DNA of 5,628 bases from Candidatus Krumholzibacteriia bacterium (GTDB taxonomy: Bacteria; Krumholzibacteriota; Krumholzibacteriia; LZORAL124-64-63), in the NCBI GenBank assembly GCA_028718575.1, contig JAQULN010000217.1:1-5628 (forward strand), written 5' to 3'. Each line of letters starts with the position of its first letter. The first letter of the stretch is position 1. The position numbers and the translations under genes were made by a program. Shown here piece by piece: positions 1 through 5,628 of the stretch. Below the pieces are notes generated by a model. The model did not search any database. It was not told the DNA's origin and saw only the letters and a list, made by a program, of their open reading frames with translations.

Positions 1-295
1 AGCGGACATCCAGCCGCAACGAGCGGCCCAGCAGCGGCAATTCGCTGCCCGTGGCCCAGTTCCGGCGGCGAGGCCCGTTCCAGACGTCGTGTTCGATGAC
101 CTGCGCCTGCAACCAGTCCGCAGCCTGGGCCAGCAGCTCATCGACATCGCGCCGGCTCGCCCAGTGCGGCAGAACGACCTCCGCGCCGCTGCGCCGGCTC
201 ACGGTCAGGCGCAGATGGCGCGCGCGGCCGCTGCGTCGCAGGCGCAGCCGCAGGGGGCGGCCGTAGACGAGGTGGATTTCTTCGCGGAGCTTCAT
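1..295 (-). CDS. YgjP-like (DUF45) metal-dependent hydrolase, N-terminal part
   Basis: Partial gene: the ATG lies at 295 on the minus strand and the frame stays open to the left edge, giving 98 residues. The visible protein begins MKLREEIHLVYG and then has a basic stretch RRSGRARHLRLTVSRRSG (about residues 20-37), a V-V-L-P segment (40-43), a helical part ending in ADWLQAQ (59-65), and GSELPLLGRSLRL (83-95). This order is what I know from the N-terminal half of YgjP/DUF45 proteins, which are SprT/M48-like putative zinc hydrolases of unresolved substrate. The HExxH active site of that family would lie in the missing C-terminal half, so catalytic competence cannot be judged. There is no good Shine-Dalgarno sequence before ATG 295; an in-frame TTG directly precedes it, so the start is tentative. 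It is transcribed divergently from the mtfA-like gene, another putative zinc peptidase. Confidence 0.72.
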   Translation of the reverse strand, partial: MKLREEIHLVYGRPLRLRLRRSGRARHLRLTVSRRSGAEVVLPHWASRRDVDELLAQAADWLQAQVIEHDVWNGPRRRNWATGSELPLLGRSLRLDVR

Positions 296-316
296 CAAGG
301 TAGAAGTTGCCAGGCG

Positions 317-328
317 GGCCGATCGGCC
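317..328. promoter_or_regulatory. Perfect 12-bp palindrome in the divergent intergenic gap
   Basis: GGCCGATCGGCC reads identically on both strands and lies in the 90-bp gap between the two divergent genes. That is a natural place for a shared operator or for overlapping promoters. No convincing -35/-10 pair could be assigned on either strand. In GC-rich DNA such a palindrome can also arise by chance or as a common genomic word, so the regulatory role is only a suggestion. Confidence 0.2.
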
Positions 329-375
329 GCAAGCTTGGCCTGATTGTGCCCGCGCCGCGCTGGGTTGCCGGCGAA

Positions 376-381
376 AGGAGG
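376..381 (+). promoter_or_regulatory. Ribosome binding site fixing the mtfA-like start
   Basis: AGGAGG, inside a longer AAAGGAGGT match, ends 4 nt before ATG 386. The match is strong, though the spacing is slightly short. It decides the start: the same frame also opens further upstream, at 344, but without any such site. Confidence 0.7.
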
Positions 382-385
382 TTCG

Positions 386-1177
386 ATGTTGTTCCTGCGA
401 GGACGCCGCCGCCGCCGTCTCTTGCAGACCCCGCTGTCGCCCGCGCAGCGGCAGGTCCTCGCCGCGGCCGCGCCGCTGTGCGCCGCCCTGCCGCAACACC
501 TGTGCCCGCGCCACGAAGGGATCGTCCAGGTTCTTCTGGCCGAGAAGCATTTCGAGACCGCGGGCGGCCTCGAGCTCAACGAAGCCATGCAGCTCGCGAT
601 CGCCGGCCAGGCCGCCCTACTGCAGTTGCGCCGGGGAGCCGACTACTACCCCGGCCTGGACACGATTCTGATCTATCCGGACAGCTTCGTGGTGAACGAA
701 GCCGAGCCCGATTCGGACGGTCTGGTCCACGAGGGACCCGATGAACGCGCGGGCGAATCCTGGCAGCGCGGCGTTGTCGTGCTCAGTTGGCAGGATGCCC
801 GGCAGGAGTCAAAACGGCGCGACGGGTACAACGTGGTGCTGCACGAGTTCGCCCACCAACTCGACGACCAGTCGGGCGAAGCCGATGGCACACCCATATT
901 GCCGACCGCCGACCTGGCCGCGCGGTGGCCGGACGCGTTCCAGCCTGCCTTCGAGCGCCATCAGCGCGATCTGCGCCGCCGGCGCGAGGTGCTCTTCGAC
1001 GCCGACGCCGCCGAGAGCCCGACCGAGTTCTTCGCCACCGCCGTCGAGTTGTTCTTCGAGTTTCCGCGCGACCTGCGGCGCGAGTTCTCCGCCGTCTACG
1101 CCGTGCTCGCCGAGTATCTGGAGCTCGATCCGGCTGCCTGGCCGGATCGAACGCTTCGTTCCCCCAACCAGAGGTGA
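386..1177 (+). CDS. mtfA: MtfA-family zinc-dependent peptidase (M90)
   Basis: This 263-residue protein matches the usual length of MtfA (about 265 residues in E. coli). It carries the family signature HEFAH (residues 153-157) followed by QLDDQSGEADGTP, and a second conserved block SPTEFFATAVELFFE (211-225). By family knowledge His153 and His157 bind zinc, Glu154 is the catalytic base and Glu214 is the third ligand. GVVVLSWQDA (129-138) is also typical. MtfA is a cytosolic peptidase, known in enterics for binding the glucose repressor Mlc; outside enterics its target is unknown, so the Mlc role should not be transferred. An oddity is that residue 207, seven before Glu214, is Asp where enteric MtfA has a Tyr thought to aid catalysis. 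The start at 386 is chosen for its AGGAGG. The stop lies 4 nt before the downstream lipoprotein gene, suggesting one operon. Confidence 0.9.
   Translation: MLFLRGRRRRRLLQTPLSPAQRQVLAAAAPLCAALPQHLCPRHEGIVQVLLAEKHFETAGGLELNEAMQLAIAGQAALLQLRRGADYYPGLDTILIYPDSFVVNEAEPDSDGLVHEGPDERAGESWQRGVVVLSWQDARQESKRRDGYNVVLHEFAHQLDDQSGEADGTPILPTADLAARWPDAFQPAFERHQRDLRRRREVLFDADAAESPTEFFATAVELFFEFPRDLRREFSAVYAVLAEYLELDPAAWPDRTLRSPNQR
1171..1177 (+). promoter_or_regulatory. Ribosome binding site overlapping the mtfA stop codon
   Basis: GAGGTGA contains both the Shine-Dalgarno core GAGG and the TGA stop (1175-1177) of the upstream peptidase gene. ATG 1182 follows 4 nt later. This arrangement favours translational coupling of the two genes. 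Confidence 0.55.
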
Positions 1178-1181
1178 GATC

Positions 1182-1910
1182 ATGATTCGCCGCGATCGTC
1201 GTTCTGCGTGGTTCGCCTGGTGTTGCGCGCTCCTGGGTTGCGCCGCCGGCTGCAGTCAGATGGCCGACCTCGACCTGGACGGCGTGCTCGGCGGCGCGCA
1301 ACCGCTCGACGAGCGCACGGTGGTCGCGGGCCTGAAGGAAGCCCTGGCGATCGGCACCGAGCGCACCGTCGAGCGCACGCACACCCGCGACGGCTACCTC
1401 GGCAACGCACTGCTGCGGATCGCCCTGCCGCCGGCCGTGCAGGATCTGAGCGGAACCCTGCGCAGCGTCGGACTGGGCGCCAAAGTGGACGAGTTGGCGG
1501 TCGCGATGAATCGCGCCGCCGAGTTGGCCGCGGGCGAAGCCACCGCGCTCTTCGTCGAGACGATCAAGGGGCTGACGCTGCAAGACGCCTGGGGCATCCT
1601 AAAAGGCCACGACACCGCCGCTACGGACTACTTCCGCGAGCGCACGGCCGCCGCGTTGACCGCGCGCTACCGGCCGATCGTCCAGACCAGCTTGCAGCGG
1701 GTGGGCGGCTACGCCGAGTACGAAGATCTCGTGGCGCGCATCGAAGCGCTGCCACTGCTCGAACCGCCCGACCTCGACCTCGTCGGCTACGTGACCGACC
1801 ACGCACTTGCGGGACTCTTCACGGTGCTCGGCGAGGAGGAGCAGCGGATCCGCGCCGATCCGCTGGCGCGGACCACGGCGCTGCTACAACGCGTGTTCGG
1901 CGCGCCGTAG
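1182..1910 (+). CDS. DUF4197 family lipoprotein
   Basis: The product is 242 residues. The N-terminus has an Arg-rich start (IRRDRR), a hydrophobic stretch, and cysteines fitting a lipobox: LLGC at 17-20 or AAGC at 21-24. A Cys24 site followed by Ser would suit outer-membrane sorting, so this is probably an envelope lipoprotein. The rest follows DUF4197 closely: AGLKEALAIGTERTVE (49-64), DGYLGNALLRIALP (70-83), MNRAAELAA (109-117), YFRERT (150-155), RYRPIV (162-167), YVTDHALAGLF (203-213) and the C-terminal EEEQRIRADPLARTT..LLQRVFG. The family is widespread in Gram-negatives and its biochemical role is not established. The gene starts 4 nt after the peptidase stop with an overlapping ribosome binding site, so the two are probably co-expressed. 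Its last 27 bp overlap the convergent glycosyltransferase gene. The frame is open upstream inside the peptidase gene, but that part has no protein-like features. Confidence 0.88.
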   Translation: MIRRDRRSAWFAWCCALLGCAAGCSQMADLDLDGVLGGAQPLDERTVVAGLKEALAIGTERTVERTHTRDGYLGNALLRIALPPAVQDLSGTLRSVGLGAKVDELAVAMNRAAELAAGEATALFVETIKGLTLQDAWGILKGHDTAATDYFRERTAAALTARYRPIVQTSLQRVGGYAEYEDLVARIEALPLLEPPDLDLVGYVTDHALAGLFTVLGEEEQRIRADPLARTTALLQRVFGAP

Positions 1911-3311
1911 GCGGTGTAGAACCAAGCGCCGCACGACCAAGCCAAAACAGAGAACCGAAAGCGCGTTGATCACCGGCCTGACCGCCATGGCGTGGCGCGG
2001 GACCTCGACTTCATCGAGGGCAGCCGCCGCGAACACGAAGCTCACAGCGCACAGATAGAAGAACAGCAAGGTGGTGATGAGCAACCGATCTCGGCGATGC
2101 AACGCAATGGTCAACGCGATCAGCGCTAGCAGCGCGTCGCCGGCGTGCCGCCCCAGAAGCAACCGGTTGTACCGCCGCAGGTCCCGATTGCAAAACGCCG
2201 ACAGTTCACGGGTCACATAGATGTTCTTCACGTCGCGAAACCGATCGGACCACGCTTGGCCGTTACGCGCGAGTGCCTCGCGCAGAAACTGGGGCCAAGT
2301 CCGCCGCAACACCAGATAGTTCACCTCGTCGGCGAACAGGTAAATTTGGAAGTTGTCCCGCAGTCCCAGCGCCGCGGCGGTCTCGGGATACGCGCGCTTG
2401 ATCGCGTAGTTCGGCGACGTTTGCAAAGCCTGGCGCACATTGTCTTGCAGGACCGCCAACCGCGGATCATTGACGTCCGTGGCGGCGAAATGGCGCGCCG
2501 AATAATTCTGCAGCGTGATCGAGAGATTTTTCGTGAAGAAGAAACGATCGCGAGCATGGTGATTGGCCAGCGCCCAGGACAACAGGAAGCAGGAGACCAC
2601 GGCCAAGTACACGAGGCCGCGGCGCAATCCCACTCGCCAGCATCGCCAATCCGCCAGGACGATCACGAGCGCGATCCCGGGGACCAGCACCAAAAGCGCA
2701 GCTTTGGTCCACACACCGAGACCCGTCGTGATCGCCAGCACTACGATCTTACGCCAACTCGGCGCGCGCAGCGTCCAGCCGCCCAGGCAGAGCATTGTCA
2801 CCACCAGAAGTTGAGCCAGAGTCTCCGGCAATAAAACGAACTGGTCACTGACCGATGGAAGATCCAGCATGTAGACTAGAGACACGAGCAACGCCAACCA
2901 GGGCGACCGCACGACGAGATAGGCCAACCAGAACAGCGCGATGGGAATCAACAGACCGATCACGTGTTGGATCAAGATCGTCGCCTTGACGAGCGCGCGC
3001 CCTTGCGGATTCGTCCCCCCCCAGTTGCGCAGTTCGATGCTCGCTTCGGAGGGTTCGACGCCGGCAAGTTTCGCCGCGGCGTTCAGCAGCAACGCGTACG
3101 ACGGCGGCCGCAGATCGTCCCCCACGCCGACGCTCGGATCGCCGAGAAACGCACCGATGCGCTTGGCCAGTCGTATGTATTCGAGGCTGTCGGGCGTCGT
3201 CACGCTGTCCGACCCGAACTCCCCGACGAGGGACGCCTGAAAGGCGAGCGAGATCCCCAGGGCCACAACCAGTGCCAGGACGAGAGGGCCGGTTGCGACG
3301 GTACCCGTCAC
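1884..3311 (-). CDS. Polytopic membrane glycosyltransferase, GT-C (GT39/GT83-like)
   Basis: About 475 residues from a GTG at 3311, with roughly ten hydrophobic segments (near 9-28, 112-134, 136-155, 163-181, 188-204, 205-220, 231-249, 390-405, 409-430 and 445-462). After the first segment comes TTPDSLEYIRLAKRI (38-52), whose acidic residue fits the catalytic loop of GT-C enzymes, then LRPPSYALLLNA (67-78), the usual R-P-P-x-Y-x-L-L pattern. WTKAALL (201-207) and the late E-V-P-R-H...P motif (435-447) also fit. Such enzymes use lipid-linked sugars to modify lipids, glycans or proteins at the outer face of the inner membrane; the substrate here is unknown. About 140 residues (250-390) without a membrane segment form a soluble insert. 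An in-frame ATG at 3443 would add 44 residues, but these are Arg/Gly/Trp-rich and it lacks a Shine-Dalgarno; 3311 places the first membrane helix at the N-terminus, but also lacks a strong site. Composition is less GC-biased than in neighbouring genes. Confidence 0.75.
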   Translation of the reverse strand: MTGTVATGPLVLALVVALGISLAFQASLVGEFGSDSVTTPDSLEYIRLAKRIGAFLGDPSVGVGDDLRPPSYALLLNAAAKLAGVEPSEASIELRNWGGTNPQGRALVKATILIQHVIGLLIPIALFWLAYLVVRSPWLALLVSLVYMLDLPSVSDQFVLLPETLAQLLVVTMLCLGGWTLRAPSWRKIVVLAITTGLGVWTKAALLVLVPGIALVIVLADWRCWRVGLRRGLVYLAVVSCFLLSWALANHHARDRFFFTKNLSITLQNYSARHFAATDVNDPRLAVLQDNVRQALQTSPNYAIKRAYPETAAALGLRDNFQIYLFADEVNYLVLRRTWPQFLREALARNGQAWSDRFRDVKNIYVTRELSAFCNRDLRRYNRLLLGRHAGDALLALIALTIALHRRDRLLITTLLFFYLCAVSFVFAAAALDEVEVPRHAMAVRPVINALSVLCFGLVVRRLVLHRLRRAEHAL

Positions 3312-3366
3312 GCTGCCCGCCGCTTGGAATTCTAGTTGTACCAGCGATGACGGCAGTATCCATCGG

Positions 3367-3522
3367 TCATTGGCGCCGGGTTTGCCGCGCCAGCCGCGCC
3401 AGCCGCGCCTGGACCTTGTCCGAAGCGAGTTCGCGCCGCGCATCCGCAGCGACCCAGCGGGCCATGCCAGCGCGGTTCACCTCGCTGCCGAGCGCGCGCA
3501 GTTGCGCGAGAACGGCCTCGGC
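3367..3522 (-). pseudogene. Possible relic of an AlkD-type DNA alkylation repair gene
   Basis: On the minus strand a frame ending in TGA at 3367-3369 contains AEAVLAQLRALGSEVNRAGM followed by ARW (3522 to 3454). This resembles the N-terminus of AlkD-type DNA alkylation repair proteins as I know it (L-x-x-L-x-A-L-G-S-x-x-N-x-A-G-M-A-R-[FYW]). After that point the frame continues for 28 residues (VAADARRELASDKVQ...) and stops; the expected G-[VI]-S/P-x-x-x-L-R-x-L-A-K region and the long HEAT-like body do not appear in any of the three frames. Intact family members exceed 200 residues. No ATG or Shine-Dalgarno fits the matching segment, although a GTG at 3624 is in frame. It could equally be a short real protein or chance similarity. 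Confidence 0.25.
3384..3409. repeat. Three-copy 9-bp tandem repeat
   Basis: The unit GCCGCGCCA is present in three head-to-tail copies, the last one with T instead of A at its final base (3410). It lies in the poorly coding stretch upstream of the glycosyltransferase gene. In the ATG 3443 reading it would encode a repeated Trp-Arg-Gly, which weakens that longer start. It is most simply explained by replication slippage in GC-rich DNA. Confidence 0.6.
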
Positions 3523-3666
3523 CCGGGCGGCATGCTCGGCCCGGTTCGGCGCGCGTCTACCCAGGGAAAACACCCCTCGGTCCACGGCCCGCAACCCCCG
3601 CCGGCGCCGCGCCGCCCGCCGCACCGTTCGGCCGACACCCCGAGCGACCGCCGTCCGGCGCCCCGC

Positions 3667-5157
3667 CTACCGCCGGATCCCGTAATTCGGCGCTTCCTTC
3701 GTGATCAACACGTCGTGCGGATGCGATTCGGCGACCCCCGCCGCCGTGGTCCGCACCAGGCGGGCCGTGCGGTGCAACTCGGCGATCGAGGCGCAGCCGC
3801 AGTATCCCATGCCCGAGCGCAGACCGCCCGTCATCTGGAACAGGAGATCCCGCGCGCGGCCCTTGTACGGCACGCGTCCCTCGATGCCTTCGGGCACCAG
3901 TTTCTCGGCGTCGCTGACGTCGGCCTGCCCGTAGCGGTCCTTGCTGCCCTGCTGCATGGCGGCCAGCGAGCCCATGCCCCGGTACGTCTTGTAGACCCGG
4001 CCCTCGAAGAGGACCTTCTCGCCCGGCGATTCGTCGGTGCCCGCGAGCAGACCGCCCATCATCACGCAGTCGGCGCCGACGGCGATCGCCTTGACGGCGT
4101 CGCCGCTGTAGCGCACGCCGCCGTCGGCCACCACCGGGACGACGGCGGGGCGGGCGACCGCGGCCACGTTCATGATGGCGGTGATCTGGGGCACGCCGAC
4201 GCCAGCCACCACCCGCGTGGTGCAGATCGAACCGGGGCCGATGCCCACCTTCAACGCGTCAGCGCCCGCGTCGATCAGCGCACGCGCCGCCTCGGCGGTG
4301 GCGATGTTGCCCGCCAGGATCTGCTGGCTCGGGTACTTGCGCTTCAGTTCGCGCACGGTGTCGATGACGTTCTTCGAGTGGCCGTGCGCCGTGTCGACGC
4401 AGATCAGGTCGACCCCGGCCTCGACGAGCAACTCGGCCCGCAGCGGCAGATCCGACCCGACGCCCACGGCCGCGGCGACCCGCAACCGGCCCAGGGGGTC
4501 CTTGCTGGCCAGCGGGTAGTCCAGCTTCTTCTGGATATCCTTGACGGTGATCAAACCGCGCAGTTCGCCGGCGTCGTTGACCACCAGCAGCTTCTCGATC
4601 CGGTGCTGGTGCAGCTTCTCGGCCGCCTGTTCGAGCGTGGTCCCTTCCGGCACGGTGATCAGGTTGCGGCTGGTCATCACCTCGTGCACGGGCCGGCTGG
4701 TGTCCTTGACGAAGCGCAGATCGCGGTTGGTCAGGATGCCCACCAGCTTCTCGCCGACGGTGATCGGCACGCCGGAGATCTTGTAGTGGTCCATCAGGCT
4801 CATCGCCGCTTCGATGGTCTCGTCCGGTCCCATGGTGATCGGCCGGGTGATCATGCCCGATTCGCTGCGCTTGACCCGCTCGACTTCGGCGGCCTGCGCG
4901 CGGGGTTCGAGATTCTTGTGTACGACACCGATGCCGCCCGCGCGCGCCATGGCGATCGCCATCTCGGCTTCGGTCACGGTGTCCATGGCCGCGGACAGAA
5001 AGGGGATGTTCAGCGTGATGCTCGCAGTCAGGCGCGTCGATGTGTCGATCTGCGCCGGCACCACATCGCTGTAGGCCGGCACCAGCAGCACGTCGTCAAA
5101 CGTCAAGGCATCTGAAAGACCGCCGCCGGCCGGGGTCAGGTCTTCGCTTTTCTGCAT
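3667..5157 (-). CDS. guaB: Inosine-5'-monophosphate dehydrogenase
   Basis: This 496-residue protein oxidises IMP to XMP with NAD+, the committed step to guanine nucleotides, in the cytosol. The family hallmarks are all present: LTFDDVLLVP (18-27), PFLSAAMDTVTE (52-63), a pair of CBS domains (about 99-212, including GVPIT...LVGILTNRDLRF and LLVVND..LRGLITVKDI), VDTAHGH (254-260), the catalytic loop GPGSICTTR with Cys312, ADGGVRYSGD (344-353), MMGGLLAGTDESPGE (366-380), YRGMGSLAAM (392-401), the flap Arg-Tyr pair (408-409) and SGMGYCG (448-454). The length is normal for bacterial enzymes that keep their CBS module. Start ATG 5157 is supported by AGGAAGG 8 nt upstream. It follows hpt by 28 nt in the same direction, so the two are likely one operon; no terminator is evident after the stop. 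Confidence 0.98.
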   Translation of the reverse strand: MQKSEDLTPAGGGLSDALTFDDVLLVPAYSDVVPAQIDTSTRLTASITLNIPFLSAAMDTVTEAEMAIAMARAGGIGVVHKNLEPRAQAAEVERVKRSESGMITRPITMGPDETIEAAMSLMDHYKISGVPITVGEKLVGILTNRDLRFVKDTSRPVHEVMTSRNLITVPEGTTLEQAAEKLHQHRIEKLLVVNDAGELRGLITVKDIQKKLDYPLASKDPLGRLRVAAAVGVGSDLPLRAELLVEAGVDLICVDTAHGHSKNVIDTVRELKRKYPSQQILAGNIATAEAARALIDAGADALKVGIGPGSICTTRVVAGVGVPQITAIMNVAAVARPAVVPVVADGGVRYSGDAVKAIAVGADCVMMGGLLAGTDESPGEKVLFEGRVYKTYRGMGSLAAMQQGSKDRYGQADVSDAEKLVPEGIEGRVPYKGRARDLLFQMTGGLRSGMGYCGCASIAELHRTARLVRTTAAGVAESHPHDVLITKEAPNYGIRR

Positions 5158-5165
5158 GCGTCTTG

Positions 5166-5172
5166 CCTTCCT
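5166..5172 (-). promoter_or_regulatory. Ribosome binding site of guaB
   Basis: Read on the minus strand this is AGGAAGG, 8 nt before ATG 5157. It lies inside the 28-nt spacer after the hpt stop, so guaB can be translated independently from a shared transcript. Confidence 0.65.
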
Positions 5173-5185
5173 GCCGGCGCCGCCG

Positions 5186-5628
5186 TCACGGTTTGAGCAC
5201 CCCGATGAACGGCAGGTTGCGGTACTGTTCCTTGTAGTCCAGGCCGAACCCGACCACGAATTCCTTGGGTATCTCGAAGCCGCGGTAGTCGACGGCGATC
5301 GGCTGGACGCGGGCGGCGACCTTGTCGAGCAACGTGCAGATCCGCAGGCTGCGGGGCGCCCGCGTCCGCAGCAGATCCACGAGATGATTGAGCGTCAGGC
5401 CGCTGTCGACGATGTCCTCGACCAGGATCACGTCGCGGCCGGTGATGCTCGCGACGAGGTCCTTCTCGATCTTGACCACGCCCGTCGACTGGGTGCCGCC
5501 CTCATAGCTCGAGACCGCCATGAAATCGACCGCGTGCGGGATGGAAATGCAGCGGGAGAGATCGGCCAGAAAGACGAACGCGCCCTTGAGCACACACACC
5601 AGGATGGGCACGGTGCCGGCGTAGTCGC
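5186..5628 (-). CDS. hpt: Hypoxanthine phosphoribosyltransferase, C-terminal part
   Basis: The gene is cut by the right edge; about 147 residues are visible and the N-terminus is missing. It joins hypoxanthine (and often guanine) to PRPP, giving IMP or GMP in purine salvage. The visible part begins DYAGTVPILVCVLKGAFVF, where LKG is the pyrophosphate-binding loop. It continues with SSYEGGTQSTGVV, the flexible loop with the family's Ser-Tyr pair, then VILVEDIVDSGLTL, the PRPP-binding motif whose last Asp is the catalytic base. LLDK supplies the purine-contacting Lys, and RGFEIPKEFVVGFGLDYKEQYRNLP is the C-terminal signature. Nothing appears degraded. Only about the first 30-35 residues should be missing, compared with the usual 175-185. 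GTG 5611 is in frame but lies inside the conserved region and is not the start. The stop is followed after 28 nt by guaB, whose substrate IMP is this enzyme's product. Confidence 0.95.
   Translation of the reverse strand, partial: DYAGTVPILVCVLKGAFVFLADLSRCISIPHAVDFMAVSSYEGGTQSTGVVKIEKDLVASITGRDVILVEDIVDSGLTLNHLVDLLRTRAPRSLRICTLLDKVAARVQPIAVDYRGFEIPKEFVVGFGLDYKEQYRNLPFIGVLKP

Larger units (their letters stand above)
3312..3666. other. Stretch without an intact gene between guaB and the glycosyltransferase gene
   Basis: These 355 bases hold no convincing complete gene. They contain the possible AlkD-like relic and a 9-bp tandem repeat, both listed separately. On the minus strand, TAGAAT (3334-3329) resembles a -10 box just ahead of GTG 3311, but no matching -35 was found at normal spacing (ACTGCC is poor). 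Downstream of the guaB stop there are GC-rich inverted repeats such as TCGGCCGA (3628-3635) but none followed by a T-run, so no intrinsic terminator can be called. If the glycosyltransferase gene really begins at ATG 3443, the gap shrinks to 3444-3666. Confidence 0.5.

Noticed and set aside
741..1181. Upstream extension of the DUF4197 frame
   Set aside because: The frame is open into the peptidase gene, but the translation there is low-complexity Ser/Pro/Arg. The ATG at 1182 has a ribosome site and begins a proper lipoprotein signal.
783..1583. Minus-strand open frame of 266 codons across the mtfA-like and DUF4197 genes
   Set aside because: It spans two real plus-strand genes and its translation is dominated by Arg runs, typical of an antisense shadow.
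2145..2834. Plus-strand open frame of 229 codons inside the glycosyltransferase gene
   Set aside because: The opposite strand shows clear membrane helices and GT-C motifs; this frame is Gln/Arg/His-rich with no recognisable pattern.
3312..3443. N-terminal extension of the glycosyltransferase to ATG 3443
   Set aside because: There is no Shine-Dalgarno before the ATG, the translation has repeated Trp-Arg-Gly from a tandem repeat, and several rare A-ending codons appear. It cannot be fully excluded, because GTG 3311 also lacks a strong ribosome site.
3558..3581. Weak hairpin with a TTTT on the minus strand downstream of guaB
   Set aside because: The AGGG/CCCT stem is only four pairs and the T-run lies in the loop rather than after the stem, so it is not an intrinsic terminator.
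3370..5115. Long plus-strand open frame of 581 codons
   Set aside because: It is antisense to guaB, His/Asp/Arg/Gly-rich, lacks any domain pattern, and is explained by GC-rich codon structure of guaB on the other strand.
1..5628. CRISPR array, tRNA, rRNA, insertion sequence or riboswitch
   Set aside because: I saw no regularly spaced repeats, cloverleaf-like segments, transposase motifs or recognisable aptamer sequences on either strand.

Overview
The window is high-GC bacterial chromosome with a mostly ordinary housekeeping and accessory layout. Several features suggest a Gram-negative host, probably in or near the Proteobacteria or former Deltaproteobacteria: a short DUF4197 lipoprotein, an MtfA-type zinc peptidase, a membrane GT-C glycosyltransferase and a compact hpt-guaB purine block. 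No rRNA or tRNA is present to fix the taxonomy, so this placement is inference.

Layout from left to right. Positions 1-295 (minus strand) hold the N-terminal part of a YgjP-like (DUF45) metal-dependent hydrolase that runs off the left edge. A 90-bp divergent gap with a perfect 12-bp palindrome separates it from a plus-strand pair: an MtfA-family M90 zinc peptidase (386-1177) and a DUF4197 lipoprotein (1182-1910). These two are only 4 nt apart and look translationally coupled. Converging on that pair, and overlapping its 3' end by 27 bp, is a minus-strand polytopic membrane protein of the GT39/GT83-like glycosyltransferase type (1884 to about 3311). It is visibly less GC-biased than its neighbours. 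Next comes a 355-bp stretch (3312-3666) with no convincing intact gene, a short tandem repeat and a possible remnant of an AlkD-type DNA alkylation repair gene. The right end is a minus-strand purine operon: hypoxanthine phosphoribosyltransferase (cut by the right edge) followed after 28 nt by IMP dehydrogenase (guaB, 3667-5157).

How the genes work together. Hpt converts hypoxanthine to IMP, and GuaB oxidises IMP to XMP on the way to GMP, so the two form a salvage-to-guanine route. The two divergent putative zinc peptidases and the lipoprotein may form a small envelope or stress-linked neighbourhood, but nothing in the sequence proves a joint function. I found no clear new multi-gene system. 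The points most worth a second look are a substitution at the expected catalytic tyrosine of the MtfA homologue, the large soluble insert and atypical composition of the glycosyltransferase, and the AlkD-like relic.
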